Below, in pieces: positions 1 to 11,694 of a stretch of 64,000 nucleotides of DNA (position 1 is the first letter of the stretch; each line of letters opens with the position of its first letter). Below the pieces are notes generated by a model. It was not told the origin of the DNA. It made no database searches and worked only from the letters and a program-made list of their open reading frames with translations. Origin of the DNA: Juglans regia. Lineage: Eukaryota > Streptophyta > Magnoliopsida > Fagales > Juglandaceae. A program made the position numbers and the translations under genes. The stretch is taken from contig NC_049910.1 in NCBI RefSeq assembly GCF_001411555.2, positions 32,521,150 to 32,585,149 on the forward strand, given 5' to 3'.

Positions 1-3000
1 GTCTAACCCATGCCACAATGCAACACCACATGAAGTCACCGAGAAATTCAAAACAACTGACGAGGCAAGCTCAACATTGCTTCCACTAGCTTCATGAAAA
101 CAATGGTATGGAATTGATGGGACACGCCTGACTCAAAGCAATTAAGAAACGCACCTTATTTATTACGAATAGTCTTGGTCTTCACTATTTTGTAAACTTC
201 CCAATCTCGGAAAAAAATGGAGGCATTTTGCTATTATGGCGTCCGAGTGTAGATGTTGAACCTATACATATAACATGAATGCGATATCTGTTTTGATTTA
301 CTATGATCCTCTTAACCATCATTGGCTTGTCACATATATTTATGCCCCAGAACAATAGCATCATAAAGCAAAATTTTGGAATTTATTGGACTCTACATTC
401 AAATCCTTCTCGGGTCGATGGTGTTGCATAGGAGATTTCAATGACCTCTTAAATCAATCAGAAAAAATCGGTGGGCAACCCATCACGTCTTCTTCAATTG
501 GTGGATTGAAATATCTTATGGAAACACACAACTTAATTGATATCGGATTCACTGGCCCCACCTTTACATGGACCAACAACAGACATGGCAATGCATTGAT
601 CAGAGAAAGATTAGATTGTGGAATAACAAATCCTCAATAGAGATTATTATTTCCAAACGTTACACTGTAGCATTTGACCTCTTCGACATCAAATCATCTC
701 CCACTTCTACTCAATACAACAAAGCACCAACAATGTGCTTCCTCCTTTAAATTTGAAGAATTTTGGATCCACGAGCCACTAAGTCAAATAATAATTCAAA
801 AAGCCTGGAGCAAGCATTTTGTTGGGAGCTCGGCATTCATACTCTACAAAAAGTCAAGGCCACTAAAGATGCCCTCAAACATTGGATCAAAGTTCATTTC
901 AGAAAAATTCAAGTTAATATCTAGCGAGTAGAAAATGAACTCCTTGATATTCAGTGCAATCCACCAAATCCACATAATCTAACAAGAGAAAACAACTCTA
1001 ACAAAATCTCCAGGAACAACTGAACCATGAAGAAACTCTACGGCGCTAGAAATCTCGAATTTCTTGATTAATTTCATCATATCTAAATACCAAATTCTAC
1101 CATATATCAAATACCATCAGAAGACGTAGTAATGGGATCAACTCATCAAACTGGGCCTATATAACTTGACAATGGACCAATCTATTATTGAATCATCATT
1201 CATTAATTATTTTCGGTCTATATATACTTCCTCAAACCTAGTTATTTTGGAAGCATTAGAAAATCTCTTTGAAAAACAAATCACAGATAAGGATAATGAT
1301 TTTCTCAATGCAATACCCAACGAGGAAGAAATCTTTTCTACTTTGAAAACAAATCCCAAAGCACAAAGCACCAGGGCCAGACGAAATGACTGCTCTCTTC
1401 TATAGATACTACTAGACTGTCATCAAAAGGGAAGTAATTGGTGCAGCAAAATTTCTTTCAAAATAGTAAACTCTTGAAACAGATTAACCATACAAAAATA
1501 GCACTCATTCCAAAAATCACAATCGAAGTTCACCACAACATTTCCGACCAATCAGCCTAACCAACGTCATCTACAAAATCATCACCAAAATCCTGGCCAA
1601 TCATCTTAAGACCACATTGCCCCACATTATTTCTTCTCTTCAAACTGCTTTTGTTCTGAGCTGCGACATAAAAAAAAATACTCTGATTGCTCGTGAGTTG
1701 TTTCATCATCTAAAAAATAAAATCGAGGAGAAATGGTTAAATGACAATTAAGCTAAACATGGAAAAGGACTTCGACTACATAGAATGAGATTTCTTATTT
1801 GCAGTGATGAAGGTGTTGGGTTATAACAAAAGGTGGATAAATCTAATTAAAAAGTGTTTCACAACAGCTTCCTTCTCAATCCTTATAAATGGCCCATCTA
1901 GAGAATTTTTCAAAACACAAAAGAGGACTTAGACAAGGTGTCCTCTTATCACCTTTCCTTTTTATATTATGCACAGAGGTGTTATCCAAATTAATAGCCA
2001 GATCGGAAGCATAAGGCAACTTGGAAGGTATCTGGTTAAATCGAAATAGTCCTCCAATATTTCACCTTTTATTTGCATATGATTTAATCATTTTTAGAAA
2101 AGCTAGTGAAAGAAATGCTCAAACAATCATTGATAGTCCGAGGAAATATCAGGATTAGTCAAGTCAAAGAATCAACCACAACAAGTCCTCAATTTACATA
2201 ACAAGAAATACGAATCATGGTGCCAAAGCCACAATTTCTTTGAAGATGCCATACAAGCTATCAACATCCAAAATGAAGTATTTAGGGCTTCCAACCTCAT
2301 TTGGCAGATAAAAAAAGATAGTTGCAAAGAACTATTGGAGAATATTAATATGAAGTTTGAGGGTTGGAAATCAAAGTTACTCTCACAAGCTCAAAGAACC
2401 ATTCTAATTAGAATAGTGACAAGCAAAATTCCTTTGTACCAAATTTCAATGCACCTATTGCCAAAATCAGTTTGCAAATATTTGAATACAAGTTTCAAAA
2501 ATCTCTGGTAGGGCTTCGCAAAAGAACAAAAGCATAATTTGATTTTGAAATCTTGAAAATCTATTTGCAAACCAAAAAATGCAGGGGGTTTGGTTTGAGA
2601 TCAATGAAAAACATGAATTTAGCTTTATTAGCATAAAGCTAAAAAATGATGGAAAATGAGTCAAGCAAATCCAAGTTTGTGACATTCTCTTCTAACAACA
2701 AAATACCTCAATACATCAACCTTCTGGAAGGCAACGTTAAAACTGGCTTATTCATGGTTATGGAAAGGAATCTTGAAGACAAGAGAGCCACTGTCAAAAA
2801 GTACATGCTATCAAATATTTAATGAGCTATTTGTTAATGTGTTGTTAGAACTTTGGATTCCGACAATAGAAAATTTTACACCAAAGCCACTACATCAAAG
2901 GAAGGAGACCCAACCTTCTCTGAAGGTCTCTAATTTGATTATTCCTAACACTCATTCATGGAACATCCAGAAAATACTAACCCTTTATGCTAATCCTTTT

Positions 3001-4205
3001 TGAGCAAGAAAGCATCACTCAAATCTAAAAAATTCCTCTACCTCAAAATAATTAAAGAACGGACTTTTGATTTGGATACAAGCCACAATGGTAAATTCTC
3101 TGTCAAACCTGATTATCATATAGTAGCAAGAAATTCTAATATACCATTGCCAAAATTTTCAAGCCCAACATTGAAAAACTTTAGCAACTGAAAATTTATG
3201 ACCGCCATATAAGCTACTAATTTAGAAAATCGTCTGGAACATTATTCCCACTAGGGAGAAGATTGGAAAGCATTATTCCAAATCTCTCTTCATACAGCTG
3301 TCCATTGTGCAATGAACATGAAGAAACTATATTCTATCTTTTCACTGAATGCCCAATCACCAGGATATTATAGAACCAAAATAGTTGGCCCTTGAATCTC
3401 ACATTACTACCGATTAACTCAATGCATGAGTGGATATTGATTATTATTAACCTAGAGTCTATGTTGGGATTAAAATAATTGAAAAAAATCCATTCCAGAT
3501 ATTTGCAGTTTTAATGTTAATTAGGTTTTATCCGGAGAAAAATGAATGATATAGTCCACAATCAATCAACATTATCTCTGAGGAAGGCCAAAGAACAGTT
3601 GGAAATCTCTTACCAAGCATATCTACAGGCGTGAAAAGAAAAATTAAAATATCAAATAATACTGAATTGGCAACCCTTGCCTTGGCACTAGTTGAGTATT
3701 TCCTTTAACGATAAAGTGAGAGACACTTATTCAACGTCTTCAACAGTAGGCCGCAACTCACAAGGTAAAAAAATACTGGAAATATGGACATAAAAAATTC
3801 AATTCACAAATCCAGTCATTGCATAAGCCTCTTCAGCCCTGCCAGCAACAAAGATGGCAGACCTACAAAAAAGTCCTTTCATTCTAGAAGGTGCACTCAG
3901 TTGGTTTTCTCAGCCATCAAAGGGGAAGCTTCATCACCAATATGACAGATAACTTCAATCATTGATGATATCCGTTAAATATTATGCACTCAAAAATATT
4001 GGAGTGTTAAAAAAAAATTATCAATCTCAAAATTGATGTGCGCACTCAGTGGCCCAGTGGGCAACGACCAACTTAACTTTTGGTTGCATACATTTAGATA
4101 ATTTACCCAGATGTATCTGTATATTGATAGTGGCAAGGACCCGGCCTTTTATGTTGTAATATTTCTATATCAATATTAAGCATCCTTGATTAGAAAGAAA
4201 AATAT
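1..4205 (+). mobile_element. Decayed L1-type LINE retrotransposon, 5' end outside the window
   Basis: A LINE read on the plus strand, in domain order but with many stops and frameshifts. An endonuclease domain is visible at about 150-640: a GGILLLW block near 220, then GDFNDLL and EKIGG around 435-475 and FTWTNNR near 565. Reverse transcriptase follows at about 1540-2110, including a GLRQG-like block at 1925-1945. The catalytic FADD reads FAYD (2072-2083), so one aspartate is lost. The post-RT thumb continues to about 2480 (KYLGLPTSFG, then a stop). A zinc-binding RVT domain lies at about 3230-3370 (CPLCNEHEET). The 3' end is placed near 4180-4205, after a TTTTATGTTGTAATATTT-like tail. This lineage is known to move by target-primed reverse transcription; this copy cannot. 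No poly(A) tract or target duplication was confirmed, and the 5' part is cut by the window edge. Confidence 0.88.
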
Positions 4206-4439
4206 TAAAGCATTGAAACAGTAATAAAGGCAACATTAATTGTCTCACCCAAGATAGTTGGACTAAGAGAGTTGTTGATTGTCACGTAGATGCATTAATT
4301 TGTTTATAATATTAACTATTCTAGAACAGCTAACTTCATGCATGGGTTTTATAAAAAAATAAATAAAAAGAACACTTCATTCATGGGTGATAGCCAAATC
4401 ATCGAGTACCCTACAGTTATCTCTGGATTCTCTTATGCG

Positions 4440-4600
4440 TGTGAACGTCAAGGCGGAATGACATCTACGGCCATTTACTCCCCAATTCCTTTACGTGCAT
4501 GCGTGCATTGAGGAAATGACATCTATGGGCCCATACAGTTATCCCCAATTTCTTTACGCGTGTGCGCATTAAGGGAATGACATCTACGCGTAAATGCCCA
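4440..4600. repeat. Degenerate tandem repeat, about 60-bp period
   Basis: Three copies of a block containing AATGACATCTA occur near 4457, 4515 and 4576. Each is preceded by a TTACG/GCGTG-like segment and followed by a CCC-containing segment. Copies differ by substitutions and small indels. No coding potential is visible. It sits directly left of the MULE insertion at 4624. Confidence 0.6.
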
Positions 4601-4614
4601 TAAAAACTCTATTA

Positions 4615-4623
4615 AAACATCAA
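4615..4623. repeat. Left 9-bp target-site duplication of the 985-bp MULE
   Basis: The sequence AAACATCAA here is repeated exactly at 5609-5617. Nine-base target duplications are characteristic of Mutator-like elements. Confidence 0.75.
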
Positions 4624-5608
4624 CAAGCCTTCTAGGGACCGTCGAGAGATGCAATCGACGGGGAGTCGTCTAATATATTATGCCACATCAGCCGAGTTAT
4701 TATAAAAATTAAAAAAAAAAAGACAACCAAAATAGAAATAAAAGAGAACGCGGAGCAGAGGTTGTCTTCTTCGTTGTCTTCGTTGGTGGGTGTCTTCGTT
4801 TCCTCGTCGGTAGCAGCAAGATCAACTCTAGGTGGTTGATATCCCCGAGAAGAAGATCTAGGCTAAAACCAAAATACAGAGAAATTTTTCTAAAGAAAAC
4901 TGTGCAAATCTGGGCAAGCGACATTGATAAATTTACAGAGGAAGAGATAGTGGAAATATGGACAGTCTTCAAATCTTCTGCTAAGGAAGAACTAGAAACA
5001 GATTTTAGCTATTTTTCTTCCTTAAGATCTCACGTTTTTGTTATTTGATGATCTGTTGATTCACTTTGAAAGGACCCGAAAATCACTTCAAGCTTGAGAG
5101 TTTCATGTCTTAGATCTGCTACTTAGTCAGTCATATATGAAGTCAAATCTTAGAGCAAATCTTGATTTGAAGCAAAACCGGCTTCTTGAAAATAGAATTT
5201 GCAGATCCGATGAAAGAGGTTCCAAAAAAACAACCAAAGATTGTTGTGCTTCCTTGAGAACTTTCTGATGAAAGAGGTTCCAATCCAGAATAATTGTTGT
5301 GAAACTTGGTTGAATGAAATACATAATGAACTGTCAAATTATCATTACGGTTGCAAAAATAAAAAGAAGGAAAGGGAGGGGAGATGGGGGAATCGAAGTC
5401 TCTGTAATCTGCTGGGGAGAAGGGGATGGGGAAATCAAAGACAGAGAGAATGGGGATGAGAACTGAAGATGGGTGAAGGAAGAAGAGGAAAATCAAACTA
5501 ATAAAACGGTGCGTACGCAATTTTGAATGAAACAAACCATTTCATTTAATGCCACGTTCGCACCGACTACGCGGCTGCTCCCCAAGCCGTTTGCACATAG
5601 CATTTTTC
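4624..5608. mobile_element. Non-autonomous MULE (possible Pack-MULE), 985 bp
   Basis: The segment lies between two perfect copies of AAACATCAA (4615-4623 and 5609-5617). Its right end read inward begins GAAAAATGCTATGTGCAAAC, which resembles the ends of the large MULE at 14388-21457, and both have an ACGTGGCA-like block about 50 bp inside. The left end (CAAGCCTTCTAGGG) matches the right only weakly. The interior holds short open stretches on both strands, for example a 70-codon plus-strand frame at 4836-5048 and an overlapping minus-strand frame at 5143-5535. None was recognised. It could be a Pack-MULE holding host gene fragments; a similarity search of the interior would decide. Confidence 0.7.
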
Positions 5609-5617
5609 AAACATCAA
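5609..5617. repeat. Right 9-bp target-site duplication of the 985-bp MULE
   Basis: Exact copy of the nine bases at 4615-4623. Confidence 0.75.
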
Positions 5618-5916
5618 TATGATTTGATGAGGCTTCAATTTTCAAGCCCTTTCGGTTTTTTATGGTAATCCTCAAATGCAACGTGTATGTGCTTGCTTCG
5701 ATAAATGCACCCCCAATGGTAACTAACACCATGGATCTCAAAGAATCCATCTTTTTCTATCTTTCTACTTTTGATAGTCATCATTTTTTGTCTTTTAGGT
5801 CTTTGCAATGTTAAAGTCGTCATATTTACCCCAAATAAGAATTCCTAAAGTCATGGCTATTACAAAAGATGGTTTCCCATTGTTAGGAATCGATTAAAGT
5901 TTGTGCAAAATGAGTG
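5618..5916. other. Intergenic, nothing recognised
   Basis: No gene, RNA or repeat was recognised between the MULE and the TRIM. The short open frames here have no recognisable domain. Confidence 0.5.
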
Positions 5917-5921
5917 GTTAT

Positions 5922-6259
5922 TGTTGAGGAATAATTTCATATTACTTGTAGACAAAATTTTGAGAATACTTATAAAGAATGAACGATCATCTCTTATAGA
6001 ATTGGTTTTATGAGATGATTTATGCTCATGAATTTCTTCATAGTATCAAAGCCTGCTACAAGATGAATGAGGGTCCACATTACTTATAACCTCGTGACAA
6101 TGACAAAAAAAAATACTGATCTGCACGTGAGGAAAGGTGTTGAGGAATAATCACACAATATTGCATGTAGATAATGTATTGAGAATGTTTATAAAGAATG
6201 AATAATTCTCTCTTGTAGAACCAGTTTTATGATATGAGTTAGGTCCATAAATTTCTTCA
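5922..6259 (+). mobile_element. TRIM (terminal-repeat retrotransposon in miniature), 338 bp
   Basis: Two direct repeats of about 120 bp, 5922-6040 and 6138-6259, each start TGTTGAGGAATAAT and end TTCTTCA, so they have the TG...CA ends of LTRs. Immediately after the first is TAGTATCAAAGCC (6041-6053), a close match to the primer-binding site complementary to initiator methionine tRNA. Immediately before the second is GTGAGGAAAGG (6127-6137), a polypurine tract. The 97-bp interior has no coding capacity. The flanks GTTAT (5917-5921) and GTTAC (6260-6264) look like a 5-bp target duplication with one mismatch. All parts of an LTR element are present at miniature scale. Confidence 0.85.
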
Positions 6260-6264
6260 GTTAC

Positions 6265-7420
6265 ACTGTCATTTTTTCTCCAAACGTTTGGAGAACTCTT
6301 TGTTTGAGGTCCCAACTCTCAAATTCTTCTAATATTGAATTCACCAGATGATCTTAAAGTTGTTAACTTCTTGTCTCATCGATCGATCGATCACAATATA
6401 TAGAAGCTTGGGAAGCAAGAAATAAGAGCTCATGTGAATAACAAAATTAGCATTTCCTTTTGGCCAGGATATCGAGTTGGCTTTTTTCACTGGATTGCAC
6501 TAACATCTGATCTCTATGCCTATCCTGTCGTGACGATAAAGAGTGGAGAGATCATGAGCTTTCACAAAAGGGGCAACGCAAAGAAAGAAATTAAAGGAAG
6601 ATTATACACGAACACAAACACGTAGACAATGGGTGTAAAGTTGGCATTTCTATTCGATCCTATTCAAAAAAGCTGTCAATGGGGTTTCTGCGCGCATCTT
6701 TATGCGCAGGAAGTGATCTTGTGTTCCTAATTTGCTCTTAGTTTAAGTGCTTACCAACAGTACTCTTTTTTAAGTTTGTTTTATGATTAAATTATAGTTT
6801 TCCCACCTTAAAAGACGTTAATTATTAGTTCTATCAACTGATCTAAGGAGTTAATCAAGTTACCTTTAATTCATAGATATAGATTTCTAACCAATGAACA
6901 AGGATATAATTCCCAATGTTTGTGAAGAAAACAGGAAATGAATTACAGACGAAACTTGAAACATAGAAAAAGAGTGTTTTACAAGCTGTTTGACTGAAGA
7001 GAGCAGCGTTTCTCTTATTTGGATGTCCAATACGGAGGAAAGGAGTGGTCAGTGAGTAGTTTTCCTAATTTGGATGTGTAATGGGAAGGAAAGGAATGGA
7101 TAGACATGTTCCCTTTCATTTATTAATTAAATTCATCTAAAATCCAACTTTTTTGGAATATAGTCACTTTGTTTGGTCATACATTATGCAAATTAAAAGA
7201 GGGAAAGTTACTACCAAAAAAGAAGGCAAAGTTTAGCCTAAAGTTTCCATAATTTGCTTTTTAAGTTTGTGGCCAAATCTTGTCTAAAGGCATCATAATT
7301 GATCTTGATGCACCTCAAAATTAAAATCTCCCCTAAATCACATAACTTCGTGATCCCCACGATGCATTGCTCATTTTGTAATATTATCACAAAATTATTA
7401 TTTTTTTTTTATTATTTTTT
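6265..7420. other. Intergenic, no gene recognised
   Basis: AT-rich sequence with a short GATC run near 6378-6392. The 63-codon open frame at 6434-6625 has no recognisable motif and no splice context, so it is not called a gene. Confidence 0.5.
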
Positions 7421-7530
7421 TTAAGAAGTGGAGGGTACTCCAATTTTATTGCTCACTTTTTACAGAAGAAAACTATGATTACAACCCGACACTGAGAATT
7501 ATAAATAAGCTTAATGACTAAAACTCAGGT
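7405..7530 (-). mobile_element. Short LINE or SINE 3' tail, minus strand
   Basis: Read on the minus strand, a GAGCAATAAAATTGG-like block is followed by an A/T tract ending in a run of A (plus-strand T run at 7403-7422). The same AATAAAATTT-before-poly(A) ending is seen at the LINE tail near 54620. Only the tail is visible and no coding domain remains. Confidence 0.35.
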
Positions 7531-8001
7531 ATTAAAAATCAAAAGACCCAACTACAAACTAATTATTTGAGACTAATTATGCTATAGTAAAAAGTAACTG
7601 TTAGATGGATGAAAAATAGGTGACGTGGAACGTGCTTAACTGTTGGATTATAATAGTTTTCATGATTGATCATATCTCCTCAGGTCGAAAGGTGGCTTGA
7701 GACGAGAGAGTATAAATTCCTAGATTTTCGAAATGGTATTTATTTCCTTTTGCGAAATTGTGTAGCATTGCTCTGTTTCAATTGGCTAACAAGTTTTGAG
7801 AAGCACGTTAGCATGGGGCCGCTATCGTAACTGAAAAACTGTATTAAGGAACGTACATTTCTTTCTTCTTCCTCTTCTTTTTCTTTTTTCTAACAAACAC
7901 AACCAGCAAGATTTTTCACCTTCCCCATGAAGGTTTTTCCCAAAAGCCAACACTTGGAAGTTGGAACTTTCTAGAGAGGGAAAACTCTCACTTGCCCACG
8001 C

Positions 8002-8007
8002 TATAAA
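8002..8007 (+). promoter_or_regulatory. Candidate TATA box of the glucanase gene
   Basis: TATAAA lies about 205 bp upstream of the chosen ATG, followed by a pyrimidine-rich stretch (8036-8066) typical of plant transcription start regions. It is the only well-placed TATA-like motif close to the gene. Confidence 0.5.
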
Positions 8008-8209
8008 TTCTTTTAACAAAGAACCCAAAGTTTCCCCTTCCCCCCTCTTTCTCTTGTTTCCTTTCAGTTCCCTAGTCCGAATCATTTCTGCTCTTTGAAA
8101 CATTGATTGTTTCTTGGTTCAACAAAGATTTCGTTTCACTGATTCAGAGAGAACCCCATTAAAAGTTCATCCAAGAAAAGAAAACAATAAAAAGCAAAAC
8201 AAAACAAAA

Positions 8210-10541
8210 ATGACAGTTCAAACAGTGCTTTTTCTTGTTTTCATGACCATGGTGTATAATGGTTTGGGTATTGGAGTGAATTGGGGAACCCAGGCAACAA
8301 ACCAACTCCCAGCGGAAAAGGTGGTAAAAATGCTGATGGATAATGGGTTTGATAAATTGAAGCTGTTTGATGCTGATGAGAAGATTCTGAGTGCTCTGAG
8401 AGGGACTGATATTGAAGTGATGCTGGCAATACCCAATAAAATGTTGCAGAAGATGAGTGAGGATCCTGGTGCTGCGGATTCCTGGGTGGATGCCAATGTT
8501 ACTAGTTATACCTACAATGGGGGAGTTAATATCAAGTTGAGTGACACACACTTTCTTGATCTTAGTCAAACCCATTTAGAATTTCTTTCCCTTCCTTTCG
8601 TTATAGCAGTGGGTTTTCCCCCACTTAGGTTCTGTTTGCACTCCTTCTGTAACCGTCCGTATCCGTTTATGGGCTGAGATTTTTGTTTCTGGGTGCCATA
8701 CATCCTCCCTGATTTCGGTATTGGCTTCTTCTAGTCATTGATTGCTATATCGAATAATGGTACTTTCTCACTTTTCTCTACCTTCCCCAAATGGGTTTCT
8801 GATTCTGGAATGGTCTTCCTGTTGTCCAATCCTCTATGGATTACCGTGAAGTACTGTTTAGGTGTGGTTTTTTCGAATTTGGTGTCCCCAGCAGTGTCAT
8901 TTCTGTGCTCTGTTTCGATATTCCTTTTTCTAGCATCTGTTATTCTCTGTGGGACTAGCAAATTAAGTCGATTTCGTTTACTTTTTGAGAAATATACAGT
9001 CTCTAGCATCTTTTGCGTACGTACTTTGAGCCTAAATGCTTCAGCTTTATAGTAAATTTAAGTGGTCCAACACTAAATTTTGATATCTGCTCAAATTGTC
9101 CAGCTGACCATTTGACACCAGCACACACTTCTTTGGAGGGTAACAATCACCTGGATCTGCCTGCTTTTTTGGCCTTTGGGTGTAGGTTTCTGCAAACTAG
9201 ATCTGATTAACTTGTATTTTCTTTTGGTATCTAACATAGCTTATAAAGGCTGAAGTTTAATTATTAATCTGGCTTAATATTTTCAATTAGTTGTTAATGA
9301 TGGTTTTCATTTCGTGTCAAAAGCCATGCATTTAGATGTTGGCTGGCCCATGTGTGTGCTTGTGAAATTACAGTGACAATTGATTTTGCAGGTATGTTGC
9401 TGTAGGGAATGAACCCTTCCTTACAGCGTACAATGGCTCCTATCTCCAATGCACACTCCCAGCCCTCAAAAATATCCAACGAGCACTCAATCATGCTGGA
9501 TTCGGTAACAAGATCAAAGTCACAGTCCCCTTCAACGCAGACATCTACTTCTCCCCGAACTCAAACCCCGTGCCATCTGCCGGCGACTTCCGGCCTGAAC
9601 TCCGAGACCCCACCATTGAAATAATCCAATTCCTATATGTAAATAATGCACCTTTCACTGTCAACAGCTATCCCTTCCTCAGTCTCTATTATGGGGACGA
9701 TTATTTCCCCGTGGACTATGCGTTCTTTGATGGAGCAAACAAGCCTGTTAGGGATGGTGATTTACTTTACACCAACGTGTTTGATGCAAATCTGGACACA
9801 CTATTTTCGGCTATGTCTAGAGCTGGTTACCCAGATATGCAGATCATAGTTGGTGAAGTAGGGTGGCCAACTGATGGCGAAGAGAATGCAAATATCCAGA
9901 ATGCAAAGAGATTCAACCAGGGATTGCTCCGACATGCTATAAGTGGAAACGGAACCCCTCTGAGGAAAGGTGTAATTGACATATATCTGTTCAGCCTCAT
10001 CGATGAGAATGCTAAAAGCGTTGCTCCTGGAAGCTTTGAAAGGCACTGGGGGATATTTGAGTATGATGGAAAACCCAAATATGAATTGGATCTGTCGGGT
10101 TTGCAACAGGATAAGGGTCTAGTACCAGTGGAAGATGTGAAATACTTGCCCAAAAGGTGGTGTGTTCTGAACCCACATGCAAGGGATTTAGAGGATCTGG
10201 CAGATAACATTGACTATGCTTGTAGCATTTCAGATTGCACTGTTTTGGGGTACGGATCTTCCTGTAATCATCTGAGCCTCAAAGGGAATGCCTCTTATGC
10301 ATTTAACATGTATTATCAAGTTCATGATCAGCAGAGTTGGGACTGTGATTTTTCTGGGTTGGCTGTGGTGACTGATGAGGATCCATCTGATGAGAACTGC
10401 CCATTCCCGGTGATGATTGCTTATGGTTCTTCATTGCTGCGGCATGGGGGAGTTTCAGACACATTAGTAAAAATCGTTGGGGGATATATGTTGGTGGTTT
10501 TTCTGCTATATCTGAGTATAGGGGACCTACATGTCCATTAG
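8210..10541 (+). CDS. GPI-anchored glucan endo-1,3-beta-glucosidase (GH17 + X8/CBM43), two exons
   Basis: The predicted CDS is join(8210-8535, 9392-10541), 491 residues. The intron has a GT donor at 8536 and a TTTGCAG acceptor ending at 9391, and splicing completes the Lys109 codon. An N-terminal signal peptide covers about residues 1-21, with the mature chain starting near IGVNWGTQ. The GH17 barrel keeps both catalytic glutamates: the acid/base in VGNEPF (E116) and the nucleophile in [10 protein letters not shown] (E264). A Cys-rich X8 (CBM43) domain starts at about W365, and a hydrophobic C-terminal tail (about 470-485) suggests a GPI anchor. GH17 enzymes of this type cleave beta-1,3-glucan (callose) at the cell surface and plasmodesmata. 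The start is the ATG before the signal peptide; upstream in-frame codons lack an ATG. Length and domain order match the Arabidopsis glucan endo-1,3-beta-glucosidase 8-like group; the exact orthologue is not assigned. No lesion is seen. Confidence 0.93.
8536..9391 (+). other. Intron of the glucanase gene, 856 bp
   Basis: T-rich sequence bounded by GTTGAG and TTTGCAG. Open frames inside it on both strands (for example 8738-9052 and 8731-9009) are intronic and show no domain. Confidence 0.85.
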
Positions 10542-10824
10542 TAGCCATTGTAGGGAGATACACATGACTGTTTTTGTTTCTGCCATGGCCCATAACTTCT
10601 CAGGTATGGTATCGATGCATAGGCATTGTTTTTGTGCAGCTTAAGTAGCTCTGTTCTGCTAGATTGTGTTATAAAGTTGTAGGATCTTTTGGTTTCCAGG
10701 TGGAAATTCTTAGCGTTTCTCATTTTCATTTACCTTGTCATGTCTAGCGCGCATTCGTGTAGGATAATTTGAATTGCCTTCTATAACTACTGCCTTGTGT
10801 GCATGCCACGTCCATACACTGTAA

Positions 10825-10830
10825 AATAAA
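10825..10830 (+). terminator. Candidate polyadenylation signal of the glucanase gene
   Basis: AATAAA occurs 284 bp after the stop codon in a T-rich context. It is the first canonical signal downstream. Confidence 0.45.
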
Positions 10831-11044
10831 TTTTATTAAAATAAGATTTATAAATTGAAGGGCAAGGGAACCCTTCCAAACACCTCAATGTATTTAACAT
10901 AGATAAATAAATAAACTTGCATCCCATGTTACACTGGAATAAGGTGGGCTTAGGAAGAATGAACTGTGGTGGCTCAGAGCTCTTGCATTCCCCATTTTGA
11001 AGGCACTTTGTTCGTGGCCCAGGATCGGACTTTTCGGCTTTTTG

Positions 11045-11275
11045 GACCTTTTGTTTTCGTTTAGATATGAAAAGTTTGATCTCGTGTCATTTCATTTTAT
11101 TATTATAAATTTTTTAAATTTTTATATAAAATATAATAAATAATTTAATTTTTTTAAATCTCAAAATAATAATAATATTAAAAAATAATATTCTAACAAT
11201 ATTTTTTTTAACTTTTATATTTCATCTAAAATCATCTCATCTCATCTCTAAAACCAAACCGGCCCTAAATTTTGA
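11045..11275. mobile_element. MITE of the GTTTGG/GAGATGAGATG family
   Basis: An AT-rich copy of a family found several times in the window (43375-43600, 43910-44095, 61125-61310, 61325-61585). It has a TTTCGTTTAGAT-like left end, a core with TTTATATAAAATATAATAAAT and a right end with CATCTCATCTCATC followed by ACCAAAC. The ends are inverted relative to each other. No target duplication was resolved. Confidence 0.55.
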
Positions 11276-11329
11276 ACACATCAAAGACATAGCAATTCAT
11301 TAACATAATAGCAGGAATATTGATGACTG

Positions 11330-11492
11330 ATAGAATTAATGCATTGAACTGACATGATTTGATATAATACGTTAAATTCTAAAACTATTATTATTGTAAA
11401 GTAGATCTAAATATCATATGATGTTATGTCAGTTTATGAGTTTATTTTTGTAAGACCTCTTTATGGTTGTAGCACTTCTCTTGATAAAATAA
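11330..11492. mobile_element. Truncated MULE-type MITE
   Basis: The right part aligns with the MITE at 51307-51487: both contain GTAGATCTAA, CAGTTTAT/CAGTTTGT and TTTATTTT, and both end GTAGCA(C/G)TTCT. The right end read inward is GAGAAGTGCTAC, like other MULE ends in the window. The left terminus is missing, so no target duplication can be tested. Confidence 0.5.
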
Positions 11493-11694
11493 TACTTCTA
11501 ATATTTTTAATCACTATTTTTCTATTATTTTCTAATATACCATCAAATCATTGAAAAGTTATTTATAATTTTTCACTTATTTACTAGTCTTTCGAAGCTA
11601 CATTAAGAGATAATAACAAAATAATAATTAAAATAATGATTGAATGTCATTTTTTTAGAAATAAATATCCCTCTTATTTAGATTGTACTTATAT

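Noticed and set aside
5143..5535. 130-codon minus-strand gene
   Set aside because: It lies inside the non-autonomous MULE, overlaps other frames and shows no domain or splice context.
8159..8575. Long minus-strand open frames opposite the first glucanase exon
   Set aside because: Shadows of the coding strand; no domain of their own.
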